Source of the DNA: Theocolax elegans
Lineage: Eukaryota; Arthropoda; Insecta; Hymenoptera; Cerocephalidae
Direction: 5' to 3'
Assembly (NCBI GenBank): GCA_026168455.1
Contig: CM047427.1
Coordinates: 12,615,505-12,679,504, forward strand
DNA length: 64,000 bases
The number at the start of each line of letters is the position of its first letter. Position 1 is the first letter of the stretch. The notes beneath the pieces are model-generated. The model saw nothing but the letters and a program-made list of their open reading frames with translations, did no database searches and was not told where the DNA came from. Position numbers and translations under genes: made by a program. Positions 40,398 through 53,416 of this stretch are shown in pieces.

Positions 40398-43300
40398 GAG
40401 TTCGTGGTGCGTGTACGCAGGCGATCGACGGAGCGCACGCACCACGAAGTCCCCACTCTCCATCTAATAATAGACATTCAGTATTCTGGTTATTCTCTTC
40501 GTACTAAAATGCGCCTGTTAATTAATTTACTTTAATAATTAACGTAATCTGAAAATAAAACGTCATTGAATACCGAAAGATTTTTTTTATAATAATCAAA
40601 CGGGTTGAATCGAGCGGTAAAAATGACTTCGTGGTGCGTGTACGCAGGCGATCGACGGAGCGCACGCACCACGAAGTCCCCACAATCCAAATAATAATAG
40701 ACATTCAGTATTCTGGTTATTCCTGCGTACTAAAATGCGCCTGTTAATTAATTTACTTAAATGTTTAACTTATTCAGAATAATAAGACGGCATTGAATAC
40801 CGAAAGATTTTTTTTATAATAATCAAACGGGTTGAATCGAGCGGTAAAAATGACTTCGTGGTGCGTGTACGCAGGCGGTCGACGGAGCGCACGCACCACG
40901 AAGTCCCCACTCTCCAATTAATAATAGACATTCAGTATTCTGGTTATTCTCTTCGTACTAAAATGCGCCTGTTAATTAATTTACTTGAATGTTTAACTTA
41001 TTCAGAATAATAAGACGACATTGAATACTGAAAGATTTTTTTATAATAATCAAACGGGTTGAATCGAGCGGTAAAAATGACTTCGTGGTGCGTGTACGCA
41101 GGCGATCGACGGAGCGCACGCACCACGAAGTCCCCACTCTCCAACTAATAATAGACATTCAGTATTTGGTTATTCTCTGCGTACTAAAATGCGCCTGTTA
41201 ATTAATTTACTTAATGTTTAACTTATTCAGAATAATAAGACGACATTGAATACCGAAAGATTTTTTTTATAATAATCAAACGGGTTGAATCGAGCGGTAA
41301 AAATGACTTCGTGGTGCGTGTACGCAGGCGATCGACGGAGCGCACGCACCACGAAGTCCCCACTCTCCAACTAATAATAGACATTCAGTATTCTGGTTAT
41401 TCTCTTCGTACTAAAATGCGCCTGTTAATTAATTTACTTGAATGTTTAACTTATTCAGAATAATAAGACGACATTGAATACCGAAAGATTTTTTTTATAA
41501 TAATCAAACGGGTTGAATCGAGCGGTAAAAATGACTTCGTGGTGCGTGTACGCAGGCGATCGACGGAGCGCACGCACCACGAAGTCCCCACTCTCCAACT
41601 AATAATAGACATTCAGTATTTTGGTTATTCCTGCGTACTAAAATGCGCCTGTTAATTAATTTACTTAAATGTTTAACTTATTCAGAATAATAAGACGACA
41701 TTGAATACTGAAAGATTTTTTTATAATAATCAAACGGGTTGAATCGAGTGGTAAAAATGACTTCGTGGTGCGTGTACGCAGGCGATCGACGGAGCGCACG
41801 CACCACGAAGTCCCCACTCTCCAACTAATAATAGACATTCAGTATTCTGGTTATTCCTGCGTACTAAAATGCGCCTGTTAATTAATTTACTTAATGTTTA
41901 ACTTATTCAGAATAATAAGACGACATTGAATACCGAAAGATTTTTTTATAATAATCAAACGGGTTGAATCGAGTGGTAAAATGACTTCGTGGTGCGTGTA
42001 CGCAGGCGATCGACGGAGCGCACGCACCACGAAGTCCCCACTCTCCAACTAATAATAGACATTCAGTATTCTGGTTATTCCTGCGTACTAAAATGCGCCT
42101 GTTAATTAATTTACTTAATGTTTAACTTATTCAGAATAATAAGACGACATTGAATACTGAAAGATTTTTTTATAATAATCAAACGGGTTGAATCGAGTGG
42201 TAAAATGACTTCGTGGTGCGTGTACGCAGGCGATCGACGGAGCGCACGCACCACGAAGTCCCCACTCTCCAACTAATAATAGACATTCAGTATTTTGGTT
42301 ATTCCTGCGTACTAAAATGCGCCTGTTAATTAATTTACTTAAATGTTTAACTTATTCAGAATAATAAGACGACATTGAATACCGAAAGATTTTTTTATAA
42401 TAATCAAACGGGTTGAATCGAGTGGTAAAAATGACTTCGTGGTGCGTGTACGCAGGCGATCGACGGAGCGCACGCACCACGAAGTCCCCACTCTCCAACT
42501 AATAATAGACATTCAGTATTCTGGTTATTCTCTTCGTACTAAAATGCGCCTGTTAATTAATTTACTTGAATGTTTAACTTATTCAGAATAATAAGACGAC
42601 ATTGAATACCGAAAGATTTTTTTTATAATAATCAAACGGGTTGAATCGAGTGGTAAAAATGACTTCGTGGTGCGTGTACGCAGGCGATCGACGGAGCGCA
42701 CGCACCACGAAGTCCCCACTCTCCAACTAATAATAGACATTCAGTATTTTGGTTATTCCTGCGTACTAAAATGCGCCTGTTAATTAATTTACTTAAATGT
42801 TTAACTTATTCAGAATAATAAGACGACATTGAATACTGAAAGATTTTTTTTATAATAATCAAACGGGTTGAATCGAGTGGTAAAAATGACTTCGTGGTGC
42901 GTGTACGCAGGCGATCGACGGAGCGCACGCACCACGAAGTCCCCACTCTCCAACTAATAATAGACATTCAGTATTCTGGTTATTCTCTGCGTACTAAAAT
43001 GCGCCTGTTAATTAATTTACTTAATGTTTAACTTATTCAGAATAATAAGACGACATTGAATACTGAAAGATTTTTTTTATAATAATCAAACGGGTTGAAT
43101 CGAGTGGTAAAATGACTTCGTGGTGCGTGTACGCAGGCGATCGACGGAGCGCACGCACCACGAAGTCCCCACTCTCCAACTAATAATAGACATTCAGTAT
43201 TTTGGTTATTCCTGCGTACTAAAATGCGCCTGTTAATTAATTTACTTTAATGTTTAACTTATTCAGAATAATAAGACGACATTGAATACCGAAAGATTTT

Positions 43301-45740
43301 TTTTATAATAATCAAACGGGTTGAATCGAGTGGTAAAATGACTTCGTGGTGCGTGTACGCAGGCGATCGACGGAGCGCACGCACCACGAAGTCCCCACTC
43401 TCCAACTAATAATAGACATTCAGTATTTTGGTTATTCTCTTCGTACTAAAATGCGCCTGTTAATTAATTTACTTAATGTTTAACTTATTCAGAATAATAA
43501 GACGACATTGAATACCGAAAGATTTTTTTATAATAATCAAACGGGTTGAATCGAGCGGTAAAAATGACTTCGTGGTGCGTGTACGCAGGCGATCGACGGA
43601 GCGCACGCACCACGAAGTCCCCACTCTCCAACTAATAATAGACATTCAGTATTTTGGTTATTCCTGCGTACTAAAATGCGCCTGTTAATTAATTTACTTT
43701 AATATTTAACGTAATCTGAAAATAAGACGACATTGAATACTGAAAGATTTTTTTATAATAATCAAACGGGTTGAATCGAGTGGTAAAATGACTTCGTGGT
43801 GCGTGTACGCAGGCGATCGACGGAGCGCACGCACCACGAAGTCCCCACTCTCCAACTAATAATAGACATTCAGTATTTTGGTTATTCTCTTCGTACTAAA
43901 ATGCGCCTGTTAATTAATTTACTTGAATGTTTAACTTATTCAGAATAATAAGACGACATTGAATACTGAAAGATTTTTTTATAATAATCAAACGGGTTGA
44001 ATCGAGTGGTAAAATGACTTCGTGGTGCGTGTACGCAGGCGATCGACGGAGCGCACGCACCACGAAGTCCCCACTCTCCAACTAATAATAGACATTCAGT
44101 ATTCTGGTTATTCTCTTCGTACTAAAATGCGCCTGTTAATTAATTTACTTGAATGTTTAACTTATTCAGAATAATAAGACGACATTGAATACTGAAAGAT
44201 TTTTTTTATATAATCAAACGGGTTGAATCGAGTGGTAAAATGACTTCGTGGTGCGTGTACGCAGGCGATCGACGGAGCGCACGCACCACGAAGTCCCCAC
44301 TCTCCAACTAATAATAGACATTCAGTATTTTGGTTATTCCTGCGTACTAAAATGCGCCTGTTAATTAATTTACTTAAATGTTTAACTTATTCAGAATAAT
44401 AAGACGACATTGAATACTGAAAGATTTTTTTATAATAATCAAACGGGTTGAATCGAGTGGTAAAAATGACTTCGTGGTGCGTGTACGCAGGCGATCGACG
44501 GAGCGCACGCACCACGAAGTCCCCACTCTCCAACTAATAATAGACATTCAGTATTCTGGTTATTCTCTTCGTACTAAAATGCGCCTGTTAATTAATTTAC
44601 TTGAATGTTTAACTTATTCAGAGTAATAAGACGACATTGAATACCGAAAGATTTTTTTTATAATAATCAAACGGTTGAATCGAGCGGTAAAAATGACTTC
44701 GTGGTGCGTGTACGCAGGCGATCGACGGAGCGCACGCACCACGAAGTCCCCACTCTCCAACTAATAATAGACATTCAGTATTTTAGTTATTCCTGCGTAC
44801 TAAAATGCGCCTGTTAATTAATTTACTTTAATATTTAACGTAATCTGAAAATAAAACGTCATTGAATACCGAAAGATTTTTTTTATAATAATCAAACGGG
44901 TTGAATCGAGTGGTAAAATGACTTCGTGGTGCGTGTACGCAGGCGATCGACGGAGCGCACGCACCACGAAGTCCCCACTCTCCAACTAATAATAGACATT
45001 CAGTATTCTGGTTATTCTCTTCGTACTAAAATGCGCCTGTTAATTAATTTACTTGAATGTTTAACTTATTCAGAATAATAAGACGACATTGAATACTGAA
45101 AGATTTTTTTTATATAATCAAACGGGTTGAATCGAGTGGTAAAATGACTTCGTGGTGCGTGTACGCAGGCGATCGACGGAGCGCACGCACCACGAAGTCC
45201 CCACTCTCCAACTAATAATAGACATTCAGTATTTTGGTTATTCCTGTGTACTAAAATGCGCCTGTTAATTAATTTACTTAAATGTTTAACTTATTCAGAA
45301 TAATAAGACGACATTGAATACCGAAAGATTTTTTTTATAATAATCAAACGGGTTGAATCGAGTGGTAAAATGACTTCGTGGTGCGTGTACGCAGGCGATC
45401 GACGGAGCGCACGCACCACGAAGTCCCCACTCTCCAACTAATAATAGACATTCAGTATTTTAGTTATTCCTGCGTACTAAAATGCGCCTGTTAATTAATT
45501 TACTTTAATATTTAACGTAATCTGAAAATAAACGTCATTGAATACCGAAAGATTTTTTTTATAATAATCAAACGGGTTGATTCGAGTGGTAAAATGACTT
45601 CGTGGTGCGTGTACGCAGGCGATCGACGGAGCGCACGCACCACGAAGTCCCCACTCTCCAACTAATAATAGACATTCAGTATTTTGGTTATTCCTGCGTA
45701 CTAAAATGAGCCTGTTATTTAATTTGCTTAAATGTTTAAC
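40398..45740. repeat. Tandem array 3: 24-copy, 226-227 bp satellite with an embedded perfect hairpin
   Basis: The core GACTTCGTGGTGCGTG...CACGCACCACGAAGTC recurs 24 times from 40400 to 45598 at 226-228 bp spacing. In nearly every copy the two 16-nt arms are exact complements round a 22-nt loop with CGATCGACGG. The first core lacks the outermost base pairs and copy 3 has one loop change. The core is GC-rich; the rest of the unit is AT-rich (CTGTTAATTAATTTACTT, GATTTTTTTTATAATAATC). Copies are mostly above 95% identical by eye. The first copy is joined to different sequence at its left, and the last decays after 45710. The unit is not a multiple of three, so no long frame exists; the ~60-codon minus-strand frames starting MSII are shadows of it. 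Confidence 0.95.
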
Positions 45741-45949
45741 CTATAAACATAAAAGTTTTGTTTCATGATCCCTGTGTGTGCATATCAATATGTTTGCACG
45801 TCCAATCGACAACTTTGAAAAAAGTTGACTGTTTGCCATGCAGCCGACAGTCTAAGATGGCGGCTGCTGCGCTCGCGTAACCTTCGTATCTTTCTACCGC
45901 TAGCGCCACCGAACGGTAATTTATGGCGTAAGATTTTATTTTGTTACTG

Positions 45950-46311
45950 TTGCGGTATCAAAGTCTACTATTTTTTTTAATGTACTGAATATATTTATGA
46001 GTACACTTCCCTTCGTATATGAATAAGTTAACTATGTACAAAGTTTGAGACAAAAATATTATTTCGTTTGTATTTAATCCCTTACCAAAAATGTGAGACG
46101 GGCGCAGCATACTCAAAATTTTTGGTAAGGGTTTAAACATAAACGTGATAATTTTGCTGTCCCAAATTTTGCACACACTTAAATAATCCATATACGAAGG
46201 GCAATGAACTCTTATTTCTCCGTAAAATAATATAATTATCTAATTATAATCGATTATTTGATTTACTCAGTCGATAAGGTAGGGAGGATAAAAATTGACT
46301 TTGGAACCCCC
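45950..46311. mobile_element. TTAA MITE family, copy D (~360 bp)
   Basis: The right end TTGACTTTGGAACCCCC is followed by TTAA at 46312-46315. The inner hairpin pairs CCCTTACCAAAAATGTGAG with its complement, and CCCTTCGTATAT with ATATACGAAGGG. The left end near 45950 (GGTATCAAAGTC) is diverged and has no clear TTAA. It starts some 200 bp right of the satellite array end. An ORF across it (45958-46191, minus) is a shadow. Confidence 0.65.
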
Positions 46312-46315
46312 TTAA

Positions 46316-49300
46316 TTAAAGGAAAAACACGAAAACCGTGTAACATTATATTGTTTTAATGAATTAAGTTAATTACTTTATTTCCATAATCGCTGGTTCC
46401 TTCTCTTTCTGGTTTATTTTAAGTCTTACGTGGCGCTCTAATAGGCTAAAATAATTATCCCTTTTATCTGTACTACTAAAACTCTTACAATCTCCCTGTT
46501 GAACTTAAAATTTTGTTTTACTATTAAAGCTGTTGTGTGTGTCGGTGTAGCATTAAAACTTGGATAATTAACCAAATATATTGGATAGTATTTGCTTGCA
46601 TTTTCTAACAGGAATTTTTAAATTTTGAACGAAGAATTTATCATCGAAACGCAAGTATATGTATAACTCAATCGCATTATCGTGAAAGCTTCGAATTTGT
46701 AGTGTACTGTGAGCGTGTGTGCGTATATATAAAGGTAGATGCGCGATAGCTCAACCTCTTCACAAATTGAGTACGGAACATTTTGATCGAGTTTAACTCG
46801 ATACATTATCAAATCAAAGAATTACAATCAAGCCAACGTGGTATATTCAATTTGTTTGTTTACCATTTTCTATTTCGTATTAATATAAAAGAAACGGATG
46901 AGTTTTCTTATTCTCCGTCAATTTGTCAAACAACAGAAAAGAACGATATACAATTCAAGTTTTTAGAATAGTAAAATGTTATGCATATACATATTAGAGT
47001 TGTTTAGTGTAAGGAGTTGCGTCAGACTTTCTGGTTTGCTCTTGCACATAGATTTTTTCAGATTTTTAATGTAATTGTTGGATTATCGTTAGTATACATT
47101 TTATTACTCAACATGAGTAATGATAAGTTCTTTAATAAAACAAATTATTTTTTTCCTCAAAATTTTGCTGCGTATATTTCTCAGATTTTTCATTTAATAA
47201 GTTAAATATTAATTTCTGTATTGAAAGGTGGATCCTTATACCTTGAGTTTGACATTCTCTTAATTATCCCGCATTTGAAAAACGATCTTTAAATTTCGTA
47301 AATGAAATAAACGAAATTATTTATCCCGTCTAACAAGTTTTACCTCGTGTCAATCGAAATTCAAAAACTGAATATTCATCAAAACTTGATGGAAACACGA
47401 AAAAAGGATGTGTGTTGTATACATTGTAAATCTAAAGAAGAAAGAAAGAAGGAACGCAGAGTAAAGTTAGGCAAGTCCACCCTGAGAGAAAGAGAGGTAA
47501 GAACAAGAGCCCTGCGTGACACACCTGCCCTCCTCAGAGAGATATAAATCGAGACGATTTCCGCGCGTGTACACGAGAGCATTTCGGTCTTCTATATACA
47601 TACACCTATAGGCAAAAGAGATCCGTGGCGTCTCGAGAGAGGATCTCGGCAGCAGCAGACGTTTTACCGACGATTGCCTCGCTCGAGCTAGTTTAACGAT
47701 GCCTTCTCACTCTCTCTCTCTCTCTCTTTTTTCTTTCTCTTTCTCTCTCGCAGGTTTTCCAGTCGTCTCTTTACCGGTGAAATCCGAATGCGTCGAGTCG
47801 TGCGCGCATAAAGCGATGCGACGCTTAGTTGCCCCAAAACTGCCGGGAAATTGCGCGGATAAAACGGACTAGCGGGAGATTTTTATGTCTATCGTGTATT
47901 AAACTTGAGTAGCTATGCACTGTACTTTTCTTTTCTTCCTCTATTTGCAGTGTATGCGACTCCTCACCTATATCTACATTTATAATACTACTAAAATTTA
48001 TACTTGGTACGACTGAACATTTGAATACGAAATTATAATTGTACACTTATTGTCAATTTATTCATGAATTCAACTAAATTTGCGAAGATCTCGAAAATAA
48101 AATCGATAGTATTTTATTTAGTCAAATTGTAATGTTTATCTTGATATTTATACAGAAATTCATCAAATTGTAAGGTAGCCGGTATGTTGTCAATAAGCAT
48201 TTATATTTAATAAAATTATTCTAAAACTATATTTTAGTCAATAATTAATTCCATTAAAGAATAATTAATTTTTTTGTTTTAGACTTTCAAGATGAAAAAG
48301 CGTAGTATTTCATTTAATTACCCTTATTCGTCGAAAATTGCCCTGAATAACATTTTGTATTTAATTATTTATACCCCACGGATAATCGTATCCCTTTTGC
48401 AATTTCCTCATGGTGAAAATTTCCTCCATTTTAAGAAAATTACTCACGAGCTTGTAAATCTTGTAATAATGGGTTACTAACAGCTTATTCCTGTTTTCAT
48501 CATTTAATTTATAAAATACAGAAGAAAAATATTATAAAGATAAGAGTCTCGTGTGTAATTCTAGACGTTGCGCGTGATGCGCCGACGCTTTTACAACAGT
48601 CGTAAAACATGCCAAGTCGTAAATATGAAAATATCACAAAATATCTTGGAGTAACAGTCAAAGGATTGATTTCTTTTTTCATAAAACTACAAATATTTTA
48701 AAATGTCACGTTTGCCTTCGAGACATTACAATAACGGTAGATCATGCAAATTTGAATAAATATACAAATATGAATTGATAACCCTGGTAGAAATGGAATA
48801 TCTAGAGGTTAGTTGAAACCATTTTTCGGTCATAAATTACCCACTTATAGGGTATTTTTGGTCAAACGACTAGTTTTAAGCGAAAAAATCGTTTTATAAA
48901 TCCTCTGATTTATACTAAGAAAGTTGCAATGTTTATTAATTAATTTTAATACTGTTTCATTAATATTCAATGTACATAGAGCGTTAACTATAATAAAAAG
49001 TGCGATTTATCTAAATTAATGATTGTAAAATAATTTGTTTATTTATATTGTGAATGTTAACCGCTTTTAACTATTTATTTATATGAAATGATTAATGATA
49101 AAGTTGAAAAAGTTTTTACGAGCCCTAATACTTGTGATTTATGATAAGGTAGAGGTTAGCAAGGTTCCTCGTTAACAGTAGAATCCATAGACATTGTCCT
49201 TTTAGAGGAGAATCGTAAATGTGGACATTAAACTAGAGGATTCGTGAGGACATAAGCATAGCTCAGACACCATCACTGTAAAGTTGAATTCACCAACTGG

Positions 49301-51942
49301 ATATTATTCTGTTTATCACTGTTTGGCGTATTACGGTACGTTATATTGAAAGCTTCCACTTAATTGTTATCTACAGTCAACTAGATTATTAAAATTTAAT
49401 GGTCTATGTGTTGCCCTCTTACAGTAAAAATTCTTTTAATCGTTATGTTACTATATCTTGAAGGATATTAAACTGTAAAAAATAGACAAGTAAAATAGTC
49501 AGTTTCCTACTGGCGATAAAAGATTTTTTTTACTTTAATGCTGTATTTTCGGAACTGATGTAACCTCGAAGTATTGTAGACGAATCGTTCTTGGTCGGTT
49601 TGTGTATAGAGATGTGTAAATACAACCTTATTTAGAACCAATCACGTGCAACATTTTAAGTTTATGATATTTGTGCAAATTTAAACAGTTTTGTAAAAAT
49701 GTGTAACATTTTCGTAATTCTAAATATACATTCAATTGTAATGTTTTTCTTACTTATAATCGTTAGAACCATTGCTTGTTAAGAATCTGTTGGAACGAAC
49801 TTTACCGATGGTGACACAGACCTTGGATCATTGTATTTTTTATTATTACAATTTATTTTGTAATATAATAAATAGAATGGATAATTGTATTAAACTTCAT
49901 AACATTAGACTTCCGTTGCCTATGCAGTTAACATATTTTACATTACGAAACACAACTAAAACATAGTAGTGAAAATGACAGTTTCATTACACTGTTTTAG
50001 TTTCGTCGACGTCTTCATCTCACGACGGATTAATTGTAATTATACACGTTCTTTAGTGAAAATAGCAGCATTTACGAAAACTTTTTGTTTTACCAAAAAT
50101 TAGTCATTTGACTAAGAAGCGGTTAGTTATTTCATATAATATACATTATTATCGTAAAAATAGAATATCGACGTTTACGCGTTTAAAAATATAGTCTTTC
50201 CACGTAACTCAAAGTAAAAAAAAAATACTTTCCGAAGAGTAGTGAAATTTTTATATTGTCAATGATATTATAGTTATTTAATTGGAGACGTTAAACTCGA
50301 AGCTCACTTGGTAAAACAGTGGTAAAGCGTTACATGCGTGCGTGGGAAGTTTGGAAAGCTTCTAAATACTTGGTTTGATAGGTGGATTATCAATTAAAGG
50401 AAATAGCTGTGCCATTCAAGCTATACACTCAACTACGTTTACAAGCTTAACTTTGTTTTCCTTCTTCCGAGGCTATGAATATTTAACAGGCATCTTTACT
50501 TTCTTAGGGGCTGTTATACTTCCACGAAACAAACTGTACTGTTAAACCAAATTATACGCGTTCATTCTTTTACATATCGAAATATTATAGATCGTTTTAT
50601 ACCTCTCGAGTGCATCATTATTATCTGATATTAATTTTAATTTACTTATAACCTTTCAACTTTGATATCTCGATTTTTATAAATTATTAACATTTTGTAC
50701 ATCTGCGTTGATTGGGTTATTTTGAAATGCGAGTGCCTCCGTTTCTTTTTATCGAAGAGAAGAATATTTGTAATATTGAATAAAAAAGAGAAAGAAATGG
50801 GAAAAATGTTTCAACATTGCAAACGGAATGTAAAATTTTCACATAAATTTTCACTTTGAAAAGGGAAATTTATTTATAATAATTTTCATTATTTATACTT
50901 TTTGAGTTATATGTACCAATATGAAAAGTTAATTATTTTCACTCTATTGCTAGCGAGTGTTCTTCACTTTTTAAACTTAAAAAGCAGCAGTTCTCTAAAT
51001 AACTGCAGGTGGTTTTCGATATAAGTTTTGATGAAATATCGAACTTCGCACGTTTCTATCTCGAATTTTTCGTGAAATTTGGGCCTTCACGCGTCAACTT
51101 AACGTTTTCACCTTTTCAAAATTGAAAAGAAAATTTAACGAAAAACCTTTTTTCAATATAATAATTAAAATCAAACTTCGAAAGTTTGTTTAAATATACG
51201 TGTATTTGTATACAACGTATCTCATACAGTGTACCGACAGAAATAAGCAAAAAATTGTTTGTTTTTAGAAAATGAAATGGAGGAACTAAATACGAGAAGT
51301 AATGATCTATTTCTTCTTTTTCATTAATGTTTGCACAAGAAGTTATCGAATGGTGCATTTGCCTATAAAACCATATATAAATATATAAAAATTTGTTATA
51401 TTCGCGTAACCTCAATACGATATGTCGAATAACTATAAAATTTATATTTACTATTCGTTAGATTAAAAATGAACTTTTTCCAATTTGAAAAGATTTATAG
51501 TAATCATGATTATTGAAACTGAGATAATCAAGAGCAACATTAGTTGTTGTACATAAATAAGTTAATAAAAATTGAACGACCTAATAAATCATGATGATTC
51601 ACGCACACAGTAAATAAAGATATATTTGTTTCGAAAGAATCGGATTCATAATGCAGTTTGCAAATATTAAAGCTGAAAATTAATTAATTTAAACAGCTTT
51701 AGTGAACGAAATAGTGGAAGAACACATAATTCGCCTGTTATTAAAGTATAATATTAACTATCTCTTTTATTTGCAGATGATCTTTCATTACTTATATCCA
51801 TATATTCACATATACATATAGTCATACATTATACTATCTGTACTATTTTCTGTATAAGGATCAAAGAAAATATAAATGTATTGCATTTGATTTTAAATCA
51901 TATACATATTTGTTTTTTAAACTGAGAAAAAGTTTAGATTTA
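46316..51942. other. Intergenic, no gene seen
   Basis: AT-rich apart from a GC-raised block at about 47560-47870 round the CT tract. All frames are 60-100 codons, low in complexity and without splice support. Confidence 0.5.
47709..47753. repeat. (CT)n tract ending in CGCAG
   Basis: A long pyrimidine run ends TCTCTCTCGCAG/GTTTTC, which resembles a 3' splice site; after it one frame stays open for 38 codons. With no partner exon I list it only as a repeat. Confidence 0.75.
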
Positions 51943-52149
51943 AAATTACAATAGTGTCTGGTAAATGAATCACAGACTGACAAATTAGGGAAATTACTAT
52001 AGTTTATAGTAAAAATTACTATAGATTATAATAAAATTTACTATAATTCTTGTGATATTTACTGTAACTTTTCTAAATTTTAATATAAACTATAGTAATT
52101 TTTCTTAGTTTTTCAGTTTGTGATTTATTTACTAGAAACTATTGTAATT
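51943..52149. mobile_element. Palindromic MITE-like element, ~207 bp
   Basis: The left half (AAATTACAATAGTGTCTGGT, then AATCACAGACTGACAAATTAG, ATTACTATAGTTTATA) is mirrored by the right half (TATAAACTATAGTAATTTTT, GTTTGTGATTTATTTACTAG, CTATTGTAATTT), with about one mismatch per eight bases. The centre repeats ACTATAG/TTATAGT motifs. No coding capacity. Confidence 0.55.
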
Positions 52150-52965
52150 TTTACTATATATTTTGTAATTTTTAATACAAAATTTCTCTCCTTGTAACAA
52201 AACTTTTGTTCGAAGTAACTTATTATTTATTTATTTATTTCCCTTCAATATTTCATCATATATATGGAAATAAATATTTAAATAAAATTAAAAAATTTCC
52301 TTCGATAAGTTATCGTATAATACTCGTAATTTGAAATAATCGAACTTTTCTAAAATATTCAAGCAGGTACGTTAAATAAATAACGTATGATTGTAATATT
52401 ACACGTTACAGACCTACTAATTAAATTAAAACTATTACTTATACGACATGCATTAATCTTTTGTATTAATTTTCATAATGGAATCATAATGTATCGTACG
52501 AGATGTATAGCCGCAATAAATTAATTATGCAAGGAAGAATTAATTCTACTCATTAATTTATTAATTTATGAATTTAATTTAACCATACCTCTCCTTAAAT
52601 AAATTCAATTTTAAATTCAACGTATGTATTTATTTTCAATAGGACAAGCCCGATTTAAACTTTAGGGAAAAAATATTTATTATTTATAATTATTAATTTA
52701 ATATGCAATAAATTGAAATATTTGATTTAATTATAATAATAAAAATATTGTATTATTAGTAATTCTTTTTTAATATTTTTGAATTGATATATTTATATAA
52801 AATAAGTTTTATAATCAATTATGACAAAATACATACAAAGCAGTTTTAGCATAATGTTAAACTTGAATGTAACAGAATTGTAAAATATTACAATAAAAAA
52901 TATTTTTTTAAAGTACTGCAAAAAGTTCAAAATCATGTAACAACCAGATAAATAATTGTTTAAAT

Positions 52966-52980
52966 ATACATTTTAAGTGA
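52966..52980. repeat. Left target-site duplication of the 5S-like SINE
   Basis: ATACATTTTAAGTGA, identical to 53402-53416 on the other side of the element. Perfect identity suggests a fairly recent insertion. Confidence 0.85.
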
Positions 52981-53401
52981 CCGACACGGTGGCGGAGTGG
53001 CGGAGACGCACCTCGGCCGGTCACGGAAGTTAAGCAGCACTGAGTGCGGTTCGCACTTGGATGGGTTTGGCTTTCGTGGCGGGTTAGGTGTTTTTTCACA
53101 CTTCACAACGTGAGTGGGAGGTGTGAAACATTCGGTTTCGGTGTCAAGACCTACGCAATGTGACTTTGACACCCAAAAAGAATGTTTCGAATACACCGGC
53201 CATCTCGGGTGAGGTTTTCCCTGCTTCACAGGTTTCCCTCATCCACGGGCATAACCCCGGGCGAATGCGAGATGGTGGGGTTTTTAAGGGAGGGATAAAG
53301 CACCCACACATAGGTGGTAGGTGAACACCGTTAAAGTCCCCCAGGGGATAAACGGTAGGAAGTGCCAGGAAAAAGAGGGCACAAAAAACCAAGAATAAAG
53401 A
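52981..53401 (+). mobile_element. 5S-rRNA-like SINE with 15-bp target-site duplication
   Basis: The insertion is bounded by identical 15-bp repeats ATACATTTTAAGTGA at 52966-52980 and 53402-53416. The 5' ~100 bp carries 5S rRNA signatures: GTCACGGAAGTTAAGCAGC followed by GCGGTTCGCACTTGGATGGG, matching the internal promoter region of 5S genes and lying in the right order. The ~300-bp body is GC-rich against an AT-rich host region, and the 3' end is A-rich (AAAAAACCAAGAATAAAG). This is the architecture of 5S-derived (SINE3-type) retroposons, copied by a partner LINE through the 3' tail. Short minus-strand ORFs across it are shadows. Confidence 0.85.
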
Positions 53402-53416
53402 ATACATTTTAAGTGA
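53402..53416. repeat. Right target-site duplication of the 5S-like SINE
   Basis: Perfect copy of the 15-bp sequence at 52966-52980, directly after the A-rich tail. Confidence 0.85.

Noticed and set aside
40522..41158. Repeated ~60-codon minus-strand frames beginning MSII in the satellite
   Set aside because: They are one repeat read several times, end in each unit, and the unit length is not a multiple of three.
40398..45740. A regularly spaced repeat array that could be mistaken for a CRISPR array
   Set aside because: The sequence between the hairpins is itself repeated in every unit, so there are no unique spacers; unit length is 227 bp and there are no cas genes. It is a satellite.
47750..47875. 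3' splice-site-like CT tract ending CGCAG followed by a 38-codon open frame
   Set aside because: CT microsatellites mimic splice acceptors; no donor-side exon was found and the frame has no known motif.
50290..50350. tRNA-like GCTCACTTGGTAAAACAGTGGTAAAGC
   Set aside because: Resembles a D-arm region, but there is no B box or T arm in the right place.
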